45,907 bases of DNA from Acetobacteraceae bacterium (GTDB taxonomy: Bacteria > Pseudomonadota > Alphaproteobacteria > Acetobacterales > Acetobacteraceae). The notes beneath the pieces are model-generated. The model saw only the letters and a program-made list of their open reading frames with translations, ran no database searches and was not told the origin of the DNA. The position numbers and the translations under genes were made by a program. Shown here piece after piece: positions 19,963 through 31,531 of the stretch (its first letter is position 1; every line of letters begins with the position of its first letter). The DNA lies in NCBI GenBank assembly GCA_019750465.1, contig JAIEOP010000254.1:1-45907 (forward strand). Direction: 5' to 3'.

Positions 19963-21276
19963 ATGGCGCTGAGCGACAAGGACCGCATCTTCACCAACCT
20001 CTACGGGTTGCAGGACTGGCGCCTGCCGGCGGCGCGCCGGCGCGGCAACTGGGACGGCACCAGGACCATCCTGGAGCGCGGCCGCGACGCGATCATCGAG
20101 GAGGTGAAGAACTCCGGCCTGCGCGGCCGCGGCGGCGCGGGCTTCCCCACCGGCATGAAGTGGTCCTTCATGCCGAAGCAGGCCTCCGAGCGGCCGCACT
20201 ACCTGGTGGTGAACGCCGACGAATCCGAGCCCGGCACCTGCAAGGACCGCGACATCATCCGCCACGACCCGCACACGCTGGTCGAGGGCTGCCTGATCGC
20301 CGGCTTCGCCATGGGCGCGCATGCCGGCTACATCTACATCCGCGGCGAGTACTACAACGAGAGCGTGGTGCTGGAGGCGGCGATCGACGAGGCCTACGAG
20401 GCCGGGCTGCTCGGGCCGAACGCCTGCGGCGCGGGCTGGGATTTCGACCTCTACGTGCACCGCGGGGCAGGGGCCTACATCTGCGGCGAGGAGACGGCCC
20501 TCATCGAGTCGCTGGAGGGCAAGAAGGGCATGCCGCGCCTGAAGCCGCCCTTCCCGGCGGCGGTCGGCCTCTATGGCTGCCCGACCACGGTGAACAACGT
20601 CGAGACCATCGCCGTGGTGCCTGAGATCATGCGCCGCGGCGGGCCCTGGTTCGCCTCCTTCGGGCGGCCGAAGAACGCGGGTACGAAGATCTTCTGCATC
20701 CAGGGGCACGTGAACCGGCCGTGCAACGTGGAGGAGGAGATGTCGATCCCGCTGCGCGAGCTCATCGAGCGGCACGCGGGCGGGGTGCGCGGCGGCTGGG
20801 ACAACCTGCTGGCGGTGATCCCCGGCGGGTCCTCCACGCCGATGATCCCGAAAGCCGTTTGCGACGACGTGCTGATGGACTTCGACGCGCTGCGCGACCA
20901 CAAGACCGGCCTCGGCACCGCAGGCGTGATCGTGATGGACAGGTCCACCGACCTGATCAAGGCGATCGCGCGGCTCTCCGCCTTCTACAAGCATGAGAGC
21001 TGCGGCCAGTGCACCCCGTGTCGGGAAGGCATGGGCTGGGTGAAGCGCATGATGGACCGCATGGTCGAGGGCCGCGCGCAGCTCGCCGAGATCGACGTGC
21101 TGGAGGAGGTGACGCGGCGGATCGAGGGCCACACGATCTGCGCGCTGGCCGATGGCGGCGTCTGGCCCGTGCAGGGGCTGATCCGCCACTTCCGGCCGAT
21201 GATGGAAGAACGCATTGCCGCGTACAGGGAACGCGGGGGCAAGGTGTTGCCCACGCTGCCCATGGCGGCGGAGTAA
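19963..21276 (+). CDS. nuoF: NADH-quinone oxidoreductase subunit F
   Basis: 437 residues, GGAGAG 7-10 bp before the ATG. This is the 51-kDa subunit that oxidises NADH. The glycine-rich NADH/FMN region is present: [17 protein letters not shown], then [17 protein letters not shown] and [19 protein letters not shown]. The ligands of the [4Fe-4S] cluster N3 are Cys347, Cys350 and Cys353 ([11 protein letters not shown]) plus Cys393 (HTICALAD). It works in the cytoplasmic tip of complex I with NuoE and NuoG. Length matches alphaproteobacterial homologues. nuoG follows after 6 bp. Confidence 0.98.
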   Translation: MALSDKDRIFTNLYGLQDWRLPAARRRGNWDGTRTILERGRDAIIEEVKNSGLRGRGGAGFPTGMKWSFMPKQASERPHYLVVNADESEPGTCKDRDIIRHDPHTLVEGCLIAGFAMGAHAGYIYIRGEYYNESVVLEAAIDEAYEAGLLGPNACGAGWDFDLYVHRGAGAYICGEETALIESLEGKKGMPRLKPPFPAAVGLYGCPTTVNNVETIAVVPEIMRRGGPWFASFGRPKNAGTKIFCIQGHVNRPCNVEEEMSIPLRELIERHAGGVRGGWDNLLAVIPGGSSTPMIPKAVCDDVLMDFDALRDHKTGLGTAGVIVMDRSTDLIKAIARLSAFYKHESCGQCTPCREGMGWVKRMMDRMVEGRAQLAEIDVLEEVTRRIEGHTICALADGGVWPVQGLIRHFRPMMEERIAAYRERGGKVLPTLPMAAE

Positions 21277-21282
21277 CGAACC

Positions 21283-23313
21283 ATGGCCAAGGTCACGGTC
21301 GACGGGATCGAGGTGGAGGTGCCGAACGGCGCCTCCGTCCTGCAGGCCTGCGAGGCGGCGGGAAAGGAGATCCCGCGCTTCTGCTACCATGAGCGCCTGA
21401 GCGTCGCCGGCAATTGCCGCATGTGCCTGGTGGAGGTGGAGAAGGCACCGAAGCCGATCGCCTCCTGCGCCTATCCGGTGGCGGACGGCATGAAGGTGTT
21501 CACCGACAGCCCGATGGTGCGCAACGGCCGCCGCGGCGTGATGGAATTCCTGCTGATCAACCACCCGCTCGACTGCCCGATCTGCGACCAGGGCGGCGAG
21601 TGCGACCTGCAGGACCAGGCCATGGCCTTCGGCCATGACAGCTCCCGCTACATGGAGGAGAAGCGCGTCGTCTCCGACAAGTACATGGGACCGCTGATCA
21701 AGACCATCATGACGCGCTGCATCCAGTGCACGCGCTGCATCCGCTTCGCGACCGAAGTCGCCGGCGTGCCGGAACTCGGCGCCACGGGCCGCGGCGAGGC
21801 GATGGAGGTCGGCACCTATGTGGAGCGGGCGCTGACCACCGAGCTGTCGGGCAACCTGATCGACATCTGCCCGGTCGGTGCGCTGACCAGCCGGCCCTAC
21901 GCCTTCGTCTCCCGCCCCTGGGAGCTGCGCAAGACCGACAGCATCGACGTGCTCGACGCAACGGGCACCAACATTCGCGTCGATACCCGCGCTGGCGAGG
22001 TGCTGCGCATCCTGCCGCGCATCAATGACGACGTGAACGAGGAGTGGATGGCCGATCGCGGCCGCTTCTCCTTCGATGGTCTCAAGCGCCGGCGCCTCGA
22101 TCGGCCGTGGGTGCGCGAGAACGGTCGGTTGCGGCCGGCGACCTGGTCCGAGGCCTTCGGCGCCATCGCGGCGCGGGTGAGGGGCACGGCAGGCGAGCGC
22201 ATCGCAGCCCGGATCGGCGACCTGGCCGATGCGGAGGCGATCGTCGCGCTGAAGGATCTGCTCGGCGCGCTTGGCAGCGCCAACCTCGAATGCCGCACCG
22301 ACGGCGCCGCGATCGACGCCTCGCGCCGCGACTTCTACACCTTCAACACGACGATCGCCGGCATCGAGGAGGCGGACGCGCTGCTGATCATCGGCAGCAA
22401 CCCGCGCCAGGAGGCGCCGGTGATCAACGCGCGCATCAGGAAGCGCGCGATCAGCGGCGCGCCCTTCCCGGTAGGCTTCATCGGCCCGCGCGGCCTCGAC
22501 CTGACCTACAGGCATGACTGGCTGGGCGAGGGCGGTGCCACCCTGCGCGCGATCGCCGCCGGCACGCACCGCTTCAACGATGAGCTGCGCGCGGCGAGGC
22601 GGCCGATGCTGATCCTCGGTCGCGGTGCGCTGCGGCGGGCGGACGGCGCGGCGGTGCTGGCGGCGGCGTGGAAAATCGCGGCCGAGAACGGCATGCTTCG
22701 CGAGGACTGGCACGGCTTCAACCTGCTGCACCTGTTCGGCGGCCAGGTGGCGCCGCTCGATCTCGGATGCGTCGCACCCCCGGATGCGCCGGCGCCGGAG
22801 GTGGTGTGGCTGCTCGGCACAGGCGACGCCGCGGAGGTGCCGGAGGGCGCCTTCGTCATCTACCAGGGCCACCACGGGGAGGCGGGGGCGGCGCGCGCCG
22901 ACGTGATCCTGCCCGGCGCGGCCTATACCGAGAAGGACGCGACCTGGGTGAACACCGAGGGCCGCGTGCAGCAGGGCCGCCTTGCCGTCTTCCCACCCGG
23001 CGAGGCGCGCGAGGACTGGAAGATCATCCGCGCGGCCTCCGAGCTGCTCGGCAAGCGCCTGCCCTATGACAGCCTGGATGCGGTGCGCGATCGGCTGGCG
23101 GAGGCCCATCCGGCCTTCGGATCGGGCTTCGCACGGCGCGGGTGCACGGACCTGGCAGGCCCAGCGGGCGACGCGGCCGCGGCGACGGACACCGCCTTCG
23201 CCCTGCCAATCACCAACTACTGGCAGGCCGACCCGATCAGCCGCGCCTCCGACACCATGGCGGAATGCGCGCGCACCTACCTGCCGGCGGCGCCGGCGAT
23301 GGCCGCGGAATAG
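21283..23313 (+). CDS. nuoG: NADH-quinone oxidoreductase subunit G
   Basis: 676 residues. The N-terminal Fe-S ligands are: [2Fe-2S] N1b at Cys34, Cys45, Cys48, Cys62; [4Fe-4S] N5 at His94, Cys98, Cys101, Cys107; [4Fe-4S] N4 at Cys146, Cys149, Cys152, Cys196. The extra cluster N7 found in E. coli and Thermus is not evident, which fits the alphaproteobacterial/mitochondrial 75-kDa type. The C-terminal two thirds resemble molybdopterin oxidoreductases without the cofactor (e.g. [37 protein letters not shown]). It conducts electrons from FMN to the connecting module. nuoH begins 6 bp downstream. Confidence 0.97.
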   Translation: MAKVTVDGIEVEVPNGASVLQACEAAGKEIPRFCYHERLSVAGNCRMCLVEVEKAPKPIASCAYPVADGMKVFTDSPMVRNGRRGVMEFLLINHPLDCPICDQGGECDLQDQAMAFGHDSSRYMEEKRVVSDKYMGPLIKTIMTRCIQCTRCIRFATEVAGVPELGATGRGEAMEVGTYVERALTTELSGNLIDICPVGALTSRPYAFVSRPWELRKTDSIDVLDATGTNIRVDTRAGEVLRILPRINDDVNEEWMADRGRFSFDGLKRRRLDRPWVRENGRLRPATWSEAFGAIAARVRGTAGERIAARIGDLADAEAIVALKDLLGALGSANLECRTDGAAIDASRRDFYTFNTTIAGIEEADALLIIGSNPRQEAPVINARIRKRAISGAPFPVGFIGPRGLDLTYRHDWLGEGGATLRAIAAGTHRFNDELRAARRPMLILGRGALRRADGAAVLAAAWKIAAENGMLREDWHGFNLLHLFGGQVAPLDLGCVAPPDAPAPEVVWLLGTGDAAEVPEGAFVIYQGHHGEAGAARADVILPGAAYTEKDATWVNTEGRVQQGRLAVFPPGEAREDWKIIRAASELLGKRLPYDSLDAVRDRLAEAHPAFGSGFARRGCTDLAGPAGDAAAATDTAFALPITNYWQADPISRASDTMAECARTYLPAAPAMAAE

Positions 23314-23319
23314 CGCGCG

Positions 23320-24330
23320 ATGGATGGCTTCCTCTCCACGCCGGTCGGCATTCTGGCCATCACCGTGGCGCAGACCCTGGCGCTGCTGGTGCCGGTGCTG
23401 ATCGCCGTCGCCTACCTGACGCTCGCCGAGCGCAAGGTGCTGGCGGCGATGCAGATGCGCAAGGGGCCGAACGTCGTCGGTCCCTTCGGCCTGCTGCAGC
23501 CCTTCGCCGATGCCGGCAAGATGCTGATGAAGGAGACGATCATCCCCTCGGGGTCGAGCCGCCTGCTGTTCATCATGGCGCCGATGCTGACCTTCCTGCT
23601 GGCGATGATCGCCTGGGCGGTGATCCCGGTGCAGGATGGCTGGGCGATTGCCGACATCAACGTGGGCATCCTGTATCTGTTCGCGATCAGCTCGCTCGGC
23701 GTCTATGGCATCATCATCGCCGGCTGGGCGTCCAACTCGAAATACGCCTTCCTCGGTGCGCTGCGCTCGGCTGCGCAGATGGTGAGCTACGAGGTCTCGA
23801 TGGGCTTCGTCATCGTCACCGTCATCCTCTGCGTCGGCAGCCAGAACCTCTCGGACATCGTGCGGGCGCAGGAGAACGTCTGGTTCTTCATCCCGCTCTT
23901 CCCGATGTTCATCATCTTCTTCGTCTCCACGCTGGCCGAGACCAACCGCGCGCCCTTCGACCTGCCGGAGGGCGAGAGCGAGCTGGTGGCGGGGTTCTTC
24001 GTCGAATACTCCTCGATGTCCTTCGCGCTGTTCTTCCTCGGCGAATACGCCAACATGATCCTGATGTCGGCGCTGACGACGATCCTGTTCCTCGGCGGCT
24101 GGCATCCGCCGATCCATGCCGAGCCTTTCACCTGGATCCCGGGCTTCGTCTGGTTCGCGCTGAAGATCTGCCTCTGCCTCTTCGTCTTCATCTGGGTGCG
24201 TGCGACCTTCCCGCGCTACCGCTACGACCAGCTGATGCGGCTGGGCTGGAAGGTGTTCCTGCCCTTCAGCCTGCTCTGGCTTGTGATCACCGCCGCCGTC
24301 CTGAAGCTCACCGGCTGGCTGCCGGCCTGA
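23320..24330 (+). CDS. nuoH: NADH-quinone oxidoreductase subunit H
   Basis: 336 residues, about eight membrane spans. NuoH/ND1 signatures: [19 protein letters not shown] (about 29-47) just after span 1, [12 protein letters not shown] in the middle, and the acidic loop [21 protein letters not shown] with its conserved Glu and Asp residues. NuoH anchors the peripheral arm and forms the membrane side of the quinone chamber. The C-terminal [20 protein letters not shown] motif is intact. No anomalies are seen. nuoI follows after 11 bp. Confidence 0.97.
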   Translation: MDGFLSTPVGILAITVAQTLALLVPVLIAVAYLTLAERKVLAAMQMRKGPNVVGPFGLLQPFADAGKMLMKETIIPSGSSRLLFIMAPMLTFLLAMIAWAVIPVQDGWAIADINVGILYLFAISSLGVYGIIIAGWASNSKYAFLGALRSAAQMVSYEVSMGFVIVTVILCVGSQNLSDIVRAQENVWFFIPLFPMFIIFFVSTLAETNRAPFDLPEGESELVAGFFVEYSSMSFALFFLGEYANMILMSALTTILFLGGWHPPIHAEPFTWIPGFVWFALKICLCLFVFIWVRATFPRYRYDQLMRLGWKVFLPFSLLWLVITAAVLKLTGWLPA

Positions 24331-24341
24331 GGACCACGACC

Positions 24342-24833
24342 ATGGCCATGACCCTCGATCGCGCCGCACGCACCTGGCTGCTCTGGGAGCTGGCCGGCGG
24401 CATGTGGCAGACGCTGAAGATGTTCTTCAGGCCGAAGGTCACCATCAACTACCCCTTCGAGAAGGGGCCCATCTCGCCGCGCTTCAAGGGCGAGCATGCG
24501 CTGCGCCGCTACCCGAACGGCGAGGAGCGCTGCATCGCCTGCAAGCTGTGCGAGGCGATCTGCCCGGCCCAGGCCATCACCATCGAGGCCGAGCCGCGCG
24601 AGGACGGCAGCCGCCGTACCACGCGCTACGACATCGACATGGTGAAATGCATCTACTGCGGCATGTGCGAGGAAGCCTGCCCGGTCGACGCCATCGTGGA
24701 AGGCCCGAACTTCGAGTTCGCCACCGAGACGCGCGAGGAGCTGCTCTACGACAAGGCGCGGCTGCTCGCGAACGGCGACCGCTGGGAGCCCGAGCTGGCC
24801 AAGCGGCTCGAGCTCGATGCCCCCTACCGCTGA
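24342..24833 (+). CDS. nuoI: NADH-quinone oxidoreductase subunit I
   Basis: 163 residues, GAGGA ending about 8 bp before the ATG; a second ATG 6 bp later is possible. Two ferredoxin-type [4Fe-4S] motifs are seen: Cys64-67-70-74 ([12 protein letters not shown]) and Cys103-106-109-113 ([12 protein letters not shown]). They bind clusters N6a and N6b, which carry electrons to N2 in NuoB. The N-terminal amphipathic helix (about 11-30) and [21 protein letters not shown] are typical of the TYKY/23-kDa subunit. nuoJ begins 42 bp downstream. Confidence 0.97.
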   Translation: MAMTLDRAARTWLLWELAGGMWQTLKMFFRPKVTINYPFEKGPISPRFKGEHALRRYPNGEERCIACKLCEAICPAQAITIEAEPREDGSRRTTRYDIDMVKCIYCGMCEEACPVDAIVEGPNFEFATETREELLYDKARLLANGDRWEPELAKRLELDAPYR

Positions 24834-24875
24834 GACAGGACCAATGACCCACACCGGCGCGGAGCGGCGGACGCG

Positions 24876-25565
24876 ATGATCACGGCTGCCGCCTTCTACA
24901 TTTTCGCCTTCGTCCTGATCGCCGCCGCGACGATGGTGGTGACCTCGCGCAACCCCGTGCACAGCGTGCTGTTCCTCATCCTCGCCTTCTTCAACGCCGC
25001 GGCGCTGATGCTGATTGCCGGGGCCGAGTTCCTGGCGATGATCCTGGTCATCGTCTATGTCGGCGCCGTCGCGGTGCTGTTCCTGTTCGTCGTGATGATG
25101 CTGGACATCGACTTCGCGCGCCTGCGCGAGGGCTTCCAGCGCTACCTGCCGATCGGTGGCGTCGTCGGGCTGATCCTGCTGCTGGAGCTGGCGCTGGTGA
25201 TCGGCACCTGGACGACGGCGACGGAGGCCTCGGACCTGCGCCTCGCGCCGAACCCGGGCGGCGGTGTCTCGAACACCAAGGCGCTGGGGCAGATCCTGTA
25301 CACGGACTACGTCTACCTCTTCCAGATCGCGGGCCTCGTGCTGCTGGTGGCGATGATCGGCGCGATCGTGCTGACGCACCGCCGGCGCCCCGGCACGAAG
25401 CGCCAGGACGTCGCCGCGCAGATCGCCCGCAGCGGTTCCGTGAACCTGGAGCAGGTGCCGACCGGCGTCGGCATCGGTGAGCTCGGCATCCGCCGCCCGA
25501 CCCTGCCAGAGGCGCCGAAGCCGAAGCAGGTCGAGCACGCCGACCACCACGGGGGGCACCACTGA
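24876..25565 (+). CDS. nuoJ: NADH-quinone oxidoreductase subunit J
   Basis: 229 residues, GGAG about 10 bp before the ATG. Five membrane spans are visible, with the conserved ND6 stretch [22 protein letters not shown] (about 49-70); the glycine and tyrosine here form the pi-bulge used in proton coupling. The C-terminal tail (about 170-229) is soluble and histidine-rich at the end (HADHHGGHH), which looks like a natural metal-binding-like tail of unknown role. The stop overlaps nothing; nuoK starts 1 bp later. Confidence 0.95.
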   Translation: MITAAAFYIFAFVLIAAATMVVTSRNPVHSVLFLILAFFNAAALMLIAGAEFLAMILVIVYVGAVAVLFLFVVMMLDIDFARLREGFQRYLPIGGVVGLILLLELALVIGTWTTATEASDLRLAPNPGGGVSNTKALGQILYTDYVYLFQIAGLVLLVAMIGAIVLTHRRRPGTKRQDVAAQIARSGSVNLEQVPTGVGIGELGIRRPTLPEAPKPKQVEHADHHGGHH

Positions 25566-25566
25566 G

Positions 25567-25875
25567 ATGGCCGTCGGGCTTTCCCACTACCTTGCGGTCA
25601 GCGCCATCCTGCTGGTGCTCGGCCTGGTCGGCATCTTCCTGAACCGGAAGAACGTCATCGTCATCCTCATGTCGGTCGAGCTGATCCTGCTCGCGGTGAA
25701 CCTGAACCTGGTGGCCTTCTCGGCGCACCTGAACGACCTGGCGGGCCAGGTCTTCGCCATGTTCGTGCTCACCGTCGCGGCGGCCGAGGCCTCCATCGGC
25801 CTCGCCATCATCGTCATCTACTTCCGCAACCGCGGCAGCATCGAGGTCGAGGATATCTCGACGCTGAGGGGCTAG
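25567..25875 (+). CDS. nuoK: NADH-quinone oxidoreductase subunit K
   Basis: 102 residues with three membrane spans (about 6-24, 30-53, 62-86). The conserved acidic residues sit inside the membrane: Glu in [15 protein letters not shown] and Glu in [11 protein letters not shown]. These form part of the proton-translocating chain of ND4L. The start ATG follows one base after the nuoJ stop; the coding region would otherwise overlap nuoJ heavily. The length is canonical. nuoL begins 4 bp downstream. Confidence 0.96.
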   Translation: MAVGLSHYLAVSAILLVLGLVGIFLNRKNVIVILMSVELILLAVNLNLVAFSAHLNDLAGQVFAMFVLTVAAAEASIGLAIIVIYFRNRGSIEVEDISTLRG

Positions 25876-25879
25876 GGGC

Positions 25880-27796
25880 ATGTACGTCGGCGCCATCTTC
25901 TTCCCCCTGCTCGGGGCGACGATCAGCGGCTTCCTCGGCCGCTGGATCGGCGACCGGGCGGCGCAGTGGTCCACCGTGGTCTGCATGGCGCTGGCCGCGG
26001 CGTGCGGCATCCTCGCCTTCATCGAGACGGTGATGGGCAACGGCGCCACCACCGTGCGCATCGCCACCTGGATGAACGTGGGCGGGCTCGAGGTCGCCTG
26101 GGCGCTGCGCTACGACACGATCGCGGCGGTGATGGTGATGATGGTCACCTTCGTCTCGACGCTGATCCACCTCTACTCCGTCGGCTACATGTCGCACGAC
26201 GCGACCATCCCGCGCTTCTTCGCCTATCTCAGCCTCTTCACCTTCATGATGCTGATGCTGGTGACGGCGGACAACCTGGCGCAGCTGTTCTTCGGCTGGG
26301 AAGGGGTCGGGCTCGCGAGCTACCTGCTGATCGGCTATTGGTACGAGAAGGAAAGCGCCAACGCCGCGGCGATGAAGGCCTTCATCGTGAACCGCGTCGG
26401 CGATCTGTTCTTCATGCTGGGCATCGCGCTGACGTTCCACGTCTTCGGCAGCATCGAATTCGACGTGATCTTCGCCGCCGTGCCGCAGCACCTGGACACC
26501 GCCTTCTTGGGCGTGCCCGCGCTGGAGCTGGTCGCGGTGCTGCTCTTCCTCGGCGCCTGCGGCAAGTCGGCGCAGATCGGCCTGCACACCTGGCTGCCGG
26601 ACGCGATGGAGGGCCCGACGCCGGTCTCCGCGCTGATCCACGCCGCCACCATGGTGACGGCCGGCGTCTTCCTGGTCTGCCGCATGTCGCCGATTTTCGA
26701 GTACGCGCCGACCGCGCTCGCGATCGTCACCTTCGTCGGCGCCACCACGGCATTCTTCGCCGCGACCATCGGCTGCGTGCAGAACGACATCAAGCGGGTG
26801 ATCGCCTATTCCACCTGCTCGCAGCTCGGCTACATGTTCTTCGCCGCCGGCGTCGGCGCCTACCAGGTGGCGATGTTCCACCTCTTCACGCACGCCTTCT
26901 TCAAGGCGCTGCTCTTCCTCGGCGCCGGCAGCGTGATCCACGCCATGTCGGACGAGCAGGACATCCGCCGCATGGGCGGCATCTGGCGGAAGATCCCCGT
27001 GACCTACGGCGTCATGTGGGTCGGCAGCCTGGCGCTGGCCGGCATCCCCTTCTTCGCCGGCTACTACTCGAAGGACGCGATCCTGGAGGCCGCCTTCGCC
27101 GCGCACAGCGCAGTCGGGATGTACGCCTTCGTCTGCGGCATGGCCGCTGCGGTGCTTACCGCCTTCTATTCCTGGCGCTTGCTGATCCTCACCTTCCACG
27201 GTGCGCCACGGGCCGACCACCACACCATGGAGCACGTGCACGAGAGCCCGGCGGTGATGCTGCTGCCGCTGCTGGTGCTGGCGGCCGGCGCCATCGGTGC
27301 GGGCTGGCTGTTCTACCCCTCCTTCATCGGTGCGGGCGAGCACGCCTTCTGGGCCGGCAGCATCCACAACGCCGAACACAACCATGTCCTGCACGACATG
27401 CACGAGGTGCCGGCCTGGGTGCCGATTGCGCCTGCTGTCGCCGGGGCGGTGGGCATCCTCACCGCCTATGTCATGTACATGTTCGCCCCGGCTGTTCCCG
27501 CGATGCTGGCAACTCGCCTGCGCGGCCTCTACCTGTTCCTGCTGAACAAGTGGTACTTCGACGAGCTCTACGACCGCATCCTCGTCCGCCCGACCCTGGC
27601 GACCGCCCGCGTGTTCTGGAAGACCGGTGACGCCAGGATCATCGACGGCATGCCGAACGGCGCCGCCGCGCTGGTGGCCGAGGCCTCGCGCGGCGCGGTA
27701 CGGCTGCAGACCGGGCGGGTGGCGAACTACGCCTTCACCATGATCATCGGCCTCGTCATCTTCGTCTCCCTCTTCCTGACCGGTCTCGCCCGATGA
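25880..27796 (+). CDS. nuoL: NADH-quinone oxidoreductase subunit L
   Basis: 638 residues with about 16 membrane spans. This is the distal antiporter-like proton pump of complex I. Diagnostic segments include the conserved Glu in FFGWEGVGLASYLLIGYWY, the catalytic Lys region GACGKSAQIGLHTWLPDAMEGPTPVSALIHAATMV (given here as family landmarks GKSAQIGLHTWLPDAMEGP and PVSALIHAATMV), and KALLFLGAGSVIHAM. The C-terminal lateral helix and last span (FDELYDRILVRP to the end) are present. The 3' end overlaps nuoM by 4 bp (ATGA). Confidence 0.97.
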   Translation: MYVGAIFFPLLGATISGFLGRWIGDRAAQWSTVVCMALAAACGILAFIETVMGNGATTVRIATWMNVGGLEVAWALRYDTIAAVMVMMVTFVSTLIHLYSVGYMSHDATIPRFFAYLSLFTFMMLMLVTADNLAQLFFGWEGVGLASYLLIGYWYEKESANAAAMKAFIVNRVGDLFFMLGIALTFHVFGSIEFDVIFAAVPQHLDTAFLGVPALELVAVLLFLGACGKSAQIGLHTWLPDAMEGPTPVSALIHAATMVTAGVFLVCRMSPIFEYAPTALAIVTFVGATTAFFAATIGCVQNDIKRVIAYSTCSQLGYMFFAAGVGAYQVAMFHLFTHAFFKALLFLGAGSVIHAMSDEQDIRRMGGIWRKIPVTYGVMWVGSLALAGIPFFAGYYSKDAILEAAFAAHSAVGMYAFVCGMAAAVLTAFYSWRLLILTFHGAPRADHHTMEHVHESPAVMLLPLLVLAAGAIGAGWLFYPSFIGAGEHAFWAGSIHNAEHNHVLHDMHEVPAWVPIAPAVAGAVGILTAYVMYMFAPAVPAMLATRLRGLYLFLLNKWYFDELYDRILVRPTLATARVFWKTGDARIIDGMPNGAAALVAEASRGAVRLQTGRVANYAFTMIIGLVIFVSLFLTGLAR

Positions 27797-29307
27797 ACGC
27801 CGCCGGCTTCCCGATCCTCTCTCTGCTCACCTTCCTGCCGCTGGTGGGCGCGGCGATCATCCTCTCGGTGCGCGGCGACGCCGCCGTGGTGGCGCAGAAC
27901 GCGCGCTGGACGGCGCTCTGGACCAGCCTGGTCGTCTTCGTCCTGTCGCTGATCCTCTGGGCACGCTTCGACCACGGGACCGCCGATTTCCAGTTCGTCG
28001 AGCGGCTCGAGTGGCTGCCGGCCTTCGGCGTCGGCTACCACATGGGGGTGGACGGCATCTCCGTGCTGTTCATCCTGCTCTCCACCGCGCTGACGCCGAT
28101 CTGCATCCTCGCCTCCTGGGAGGCGATCGGCACCCGCGTGCGCGAATTCATGGTCGCCTTCCTCGTGCTCGAGACCATGATGGTCGGCATGTTCTCGGCG
28201 CTGGACTTCGTGCTGTTCTACATCTTCTTCGAGGGCGTGCTGATCCCGATGTTCCTCATCATCGGGGTCTGGGGCCACGACCGAAGGGTCTACGCCGCCT
28301 TCAAGCTGTTCCTCTACACCCTGCTCGGCAGCGTGCTGATGCTGCTGGCGCTGCTCTACCTCTGGTACACGGCCGGCACCACGGACATCCCCGAGCTGTT
28401 CCGCCACCGGATTCCCGCGGCCGCCCAGACCTGGATCTTCTTCGCCTTCCTTGCCTCCTTTGCGGTGAAGGTGCCGATGTGGCCGGTGCACACCTGGCTG
28501 CCGGATGCCCATGTCGAGGCACCGACGGCCGGCTCCGTCATCCTGGCCGGCGTGCTGCTGAAGATGGGCGCCTACGGCTTCCTGCGCTTCTCCCTGCCGA
28601 TGCTGCCCGACGCCAGCGCGACATTCGCGCCGCTGATCTTCGCGCTCTCCGTCATCGCCGTGATCTACACCTCGCTGGTGGCGCTGGCGCAGGACAACAT
28701 GAAGAAGCTCATCGCCTATTCCTCGGTGGCGCACATGGGCATCGTCACCATCGGCATCTTCACCTTCAACGCGCAGGGCATCTCGGGCGCGCTCTTCACC
28801 ATGCTGGCGCATGGCGTGGTCTCCTCCGCGCTCTTCCTCTGCGTCGGCGTGCTGTACGACCGCCGGCACAGCCTCGAGATCGCCTCCTATGGCGGGGTCG
28901 CGAAGATCATGCCGGGCTACGCGCTGGTCTTCATGCTGTTCACCATGGCCTCGGTCGGCCTGCCCGGGACCGCGAATTTCGTCGGCGAGTTCCTGGTCAT
29001 CGTCGGCGCCTGGCGGGTGAACCCCTGGGTCGCGCTCGGCGCCGCCACGGGCATGATCCTCGGCGCCGCCTACATGCTGCTGCTCTACCGCCGCATCGCC
29101 TTCGGGCGGATCACGCGGGACGACCTGCGCGCGCTGCTCGACCTCTCGCCGCGCGAATACGCGATCTTCGTGCCGCTGGTCCTGCTCACGCTCTGGATGG
29201 GCGTCTATCCGCAGAGCTTCCTGTCCTTCTTCACCGCCAGCGTCGCCGGGTTGGTCGAGCGGCATGAGGCCGCGCTCGGCGCCGCCCGCCTCGCGGCAGG
29301 GATGTAG
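27793..29307 (+). CDS. nuoM: NADH-quinone oxidoreductase subunit M
   Basis: 504 residues, about 14 membrane spans, start in an ATGA overlap with nuoL. ND4-type motifs: the Glu in [17 protein letters not shown], the Lys in [19 protein letters not shown] followed by [18 protein letters not shown], and [14 protein letters not shown]. Mrp-antiporter-like subunits share the fold, but the context fixes the assignment. It forms one of three proton channels in the membrane arm. nuoN begins 4 bp after the stop. Confidence 0.97.
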   Translation: MNAAGFPILSLLTFLPLVGAAIILSVRGDAAVVAQNARWTALWTSLVVFVLSLILWARFDHGTADFQFVERLEWLPAFGVGYHMGVDGISVLFILLSTALTPICILASWEAIGTRVREFMVAFLVLETMMVGMFSALDFVLFYIFFEGVLIPMFLIIGVWGHDRRVYAAFKLFLYTLLGSVLMLLALLYLWYTAGTTDIPELFRHRIPAAAQTWIFFAFLASFAVKVPMWPVHTWLPDAHVEAPTAGSVILAGVLLKMGAYGFLRFSLPMLPDASATFAPLIFALSVIAVIYTSLVALAQDNMKKLIAYSSVAHMGIVTIGIFTFNAQGISGALFTMLAHGVVSSALFLCVGVLYDRRHSLEIASYGGVAKIMPGYALVFMLFTMASVGLPGTANFVGEFLVIVGAWRVNPWVALGAATGMILGAAYMLLLYRRIAFGRITRDDLRALLDLSPREYAIFVPLVLLTLWMGVYPQSFLSFFTASVAGLVERHEAALGAARLAAGM

Positions 29308-29311
29308 CACC

Positions 29312-30739
29312 ATGAACTGGACACTCGCCCTGCCGGAGATCGCGCTGGCCTGCGCCGGCCTGGTCATCCTGCTGGTTGGCGTCATCCCGGGGCGGAACAC
29401 CTTCTTCGGCTGCACCATGGCCGTGATCGGTGCGCTGCTGCTGGCCGCCGTGCTGGTGCTCGGCCAGCCGGAAGGCACCGCGCTGGGCGGCCTCTACGTA
29501 GCCGATGCGTTCTCCGGCTTCATGAAGATCCTCGCCCTGCTGGGCGCCGCACTCGGCCTGGTGCTGGCGCTGGACTTCAACCGGCGCGAGAGCCTCGATC
29601 GCTTCGAATTCCCCGTGCTCGCCCTGTTCGCCACCACCGGCATGATGGTCATGGTCTCGGCCAACGACCTGATGGCGGTCTACATGGGGCTCGAGCTGCT
29701 CTCGCTGCCGCTCTACGTCATCGCCGCCTTCGACCGCGACAATGGCCGCAGCGCGGAAGCGGGGCTGAAGTACTTCGTGCTCGGCGCGCTTGCCTCCGGC
29801 CTGCTGCTCTATGGCGTCTCGCTGGTCTATGGCTTCGCGGGCACGACGAATTTCGATCGCCTGGCGGATGTGTTCTCGGGCAATGGCGGCGTGCCCGCGG
29901 GCGTGGTGGTCGGTCTCGTCTTCGTCGTCGCCGGGCTGATCTTCAAGGTCTCGGCGGTGCCCTTCCACATGTGGACGCCCGATGTGTACGAGGGCGCGCC
30001 GACGCCGGTCACCGCCTTCTTCGCCGCGGCGCCGAAGGTCGCCGCCGTCGCGCTGCTGGCGCGCGTGCTGCTCGGGCCGTTCGGCGACCTCGCCGCGCAG
30101 TGGCAGCAGGTGATCATCCTCGCCTCGCTCGGCTCCATGCTGCTCGGCGCCTTCGCCGCGGTGGGGCAGCGCAACATCAAGCGGCTGATGGCCTACTCCT
30201 CCATCGGCCATGTCGGCTATGCGCTGATGGGCCTGGCCGTCGTCTCGGACGAGGGGCTGCGCGGCCTGGCCATCTACATGCTGATCTACATGCTGATGAA
30301 CATCGGCACCTTCGCCATCCTGGTCGGCATGCGCCGCCGGGGCCGCGCGGTGGAGCGCATCGAGGACCTCGCCGGCCTCGGCGGCACCGACCTCGGCCGG
30401 GCACTCTGGATGACGGTGTTCATGTTCTCCATGGCCGGCATCCCGCCGCTCGCCGGCTTCTTCGGCAAGCTCTACGTCTTCCTGGCGGCCGTTCAGGGCG
30501 GGTTCTGGACGCTGGCCGTGGTCGGCGTGCTGACCAGCGTGGTCTCCGCGTACTACTACCTGCGCATCGTCAAGGTGATGTTCTTCGACGAGGCGCCGGC
30601 CGAGGGCGGGCTGGACGCGACCACGCCGGGCCTCGCCGCCGTCACCGCGACCACCGGCATCTTCAATCTGGTGTTCTGCCTCTACCCGGCGCCGCTGCTG
30701 CTGGCGGCGGGCCTCGCCGCGGCGGCACTGCTGGGGTGA
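29312..30739 (+). CDS. nuoN: NADH-quinone oxidoreductase subunit N
   Basis: 475 residues, about 14 membrane spans. The ND2-type features are present: [19 protein letters not shown] with its conserved Glu, the Lys in [21 protein letters not shown], and [14 protein letters not shown]. It is the third antiporter-like pump and the last complex I gene of the operon. The start is the ATG at 29312, since upstream in-frame codons lie inside nuoM. The stop codon overlaps the GTG start of birA, tying the biotin ligase to the nuo transcript. Confidence 0.97.
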   Translation: MNWTLALPEIALACAGLVILLVGVIPGRNTFFGCTMAVIGALLLAAVLVLGQPEGTALGGLYVADAFSGFMKILALLGAALGLVLALDFNRRESLDRFEFPVLALFATTGMMVMVSANDLMAVYMGLELLSLPLYVIAAFDRDNGRSAEAGLKYFVLGALASGLLLYGVSLVYGFAGTTNFDRLADVFSGNGGVPAGVVVGLVFVVAGLIFKVSAVPFHMWTPDVYEGAPTPVTAFFAAAPKVAAVALLARVLLGPFGDLAAQWQQVIILASLGSMLLGAFAAVGQRNIKRLMAYSSIGHVGYALMGLAVVSDEGLRGLAIYMLIYMLMNIGTFAILVGMRRRGRAVERIEDLAGLGGTDLGRALWMTVFMFSMAGIPPLAGFFGKLYVFLAAVQGGFWTLAVVGVLTSVVSAYYYLRIVKVMFFDEAPAEGGLDATTPGLAAVTATTGIFNLVFCLYPAPLLLAAGLAAAALLG

Positions 30740-31524
30740 CCGCCGCCGCCGGCAGCGGCCTGCCACCGGGCTGGCGGCTGGAGATCGCGGAGTCGCTGCC
30801 GAGCACCTCCGATGCGCTGCGGCTTCGGGCAGAGGCGGGGGAGGCACCCCGCCTCGCCCTGATCGCGCGGCGCCAGACCGCAGGGCGGGGACGGTCCGGC
30901 CGCGCCTGGGCGTCGCCGGTCGGAAACCTCCATCTCTCCGTGCTGCTGCGGCCCGGCGGCGAGGTGGCGGAAGCGGCCCAATGGGGGCTGCTGGCCGGCG
31001 TGGCGCTGGCCGAGGCGGCTTCGACGGCGGAGCCCGACCCGCTGGCGCTGCGGCTGAAATGGCCGAACGACCTGCTGCGCCGCGGCGCCAAGGTGGCGGG
31101 CATCCTGGCCGAGGCGGCGCTGACGGCCGATCGGCCGGCGCGCCTCGCCTGGGTAGTCCTCGGGATCGGCGTGAACCTGCGCTCCGCCCCGGGCCTTCCC
31201 GATCGCCCCACTGCCTGCCTGGCCGTCGCCGAGGCACCGGAGGCCTTCGCCGCGCGCCTGCTGCGCCGCCTCGACCATTGGGCCGCCGTGCAGGGGCGCA
31301 TGGGATTCGGCCCGGTGCGTGATGCCTGGATGGCGCGCGGGCCGGAACTCGGCACGGACCTCGCGGTGCGCGGCGACGCGGCGCCGCTGAACGGCCGCTA
31401 CGCCGGCCTCGCCGCCGATGGCGGGCTGCTGCTGGACACCGGAGAGGGCCGGCGGCACATCCTCACCGGCGAGGTGCTGGCCCCGGCGCGGGGCGGCGGC
31501 GCCGATGCCCTGCGGAGTGGATAG
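30736..31524 (+). CDS. birA: Biotin--[acetyl-CoA-carboxylase] ligase (no DNA-binding domain)
   Basis: 262 residues from a GTG in a GTGA overlap with nuoN. The catalytic BPL/LplA domain has the biotinyl-AMP motif GRGRSGR at 50-56, KWPNDLL at 108-114 and KVAGILAE at 119-126, followed by [10 protein letters not shown]. The C-terminal SH3-like subdomain ends near [11 protein letters not shown]. The N-terminal helix-turn-helix of E. coli BirA is absent, so this is the monofunctional class: it attaches biotin to carboxylases but should not repress transcription. The position after nuoN and before coaX is a known alphaproteobacterial arrangement. Confidence 0.93.
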   Translation: MTAAAGSGLPPGWRLEIAESLPSTSDALRLRAEAGEAPRLALIARRQTAGRGRSGRAWASPVGNLHLSVLLRPGGEVAEAAQWGLLAGVALAEAASTAEPDPLALRLKWPNDLLRRGAKVAGILAEAALTADRPARLAWVVLGIGVNLRSAPGLPDRPTACLAVAEAPEAFAARLLRRLDHWAAVQGRMGFGPVRDAWMARGPELGTDLAVRGDAAPLNGRYAGLAADGGLLLDTGEGRRHILTGEVLAPARGGGADALRSG

Positions 31525-31531
31525 CGCGGCC

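Noticed and set aside
19741-24369. A 1542-codon minus-strand open frame opposite nuoE to nuoI
   Set aside because: Same GC artefact: it lies opposite five conserved nuo genes and has no recognisable domain.
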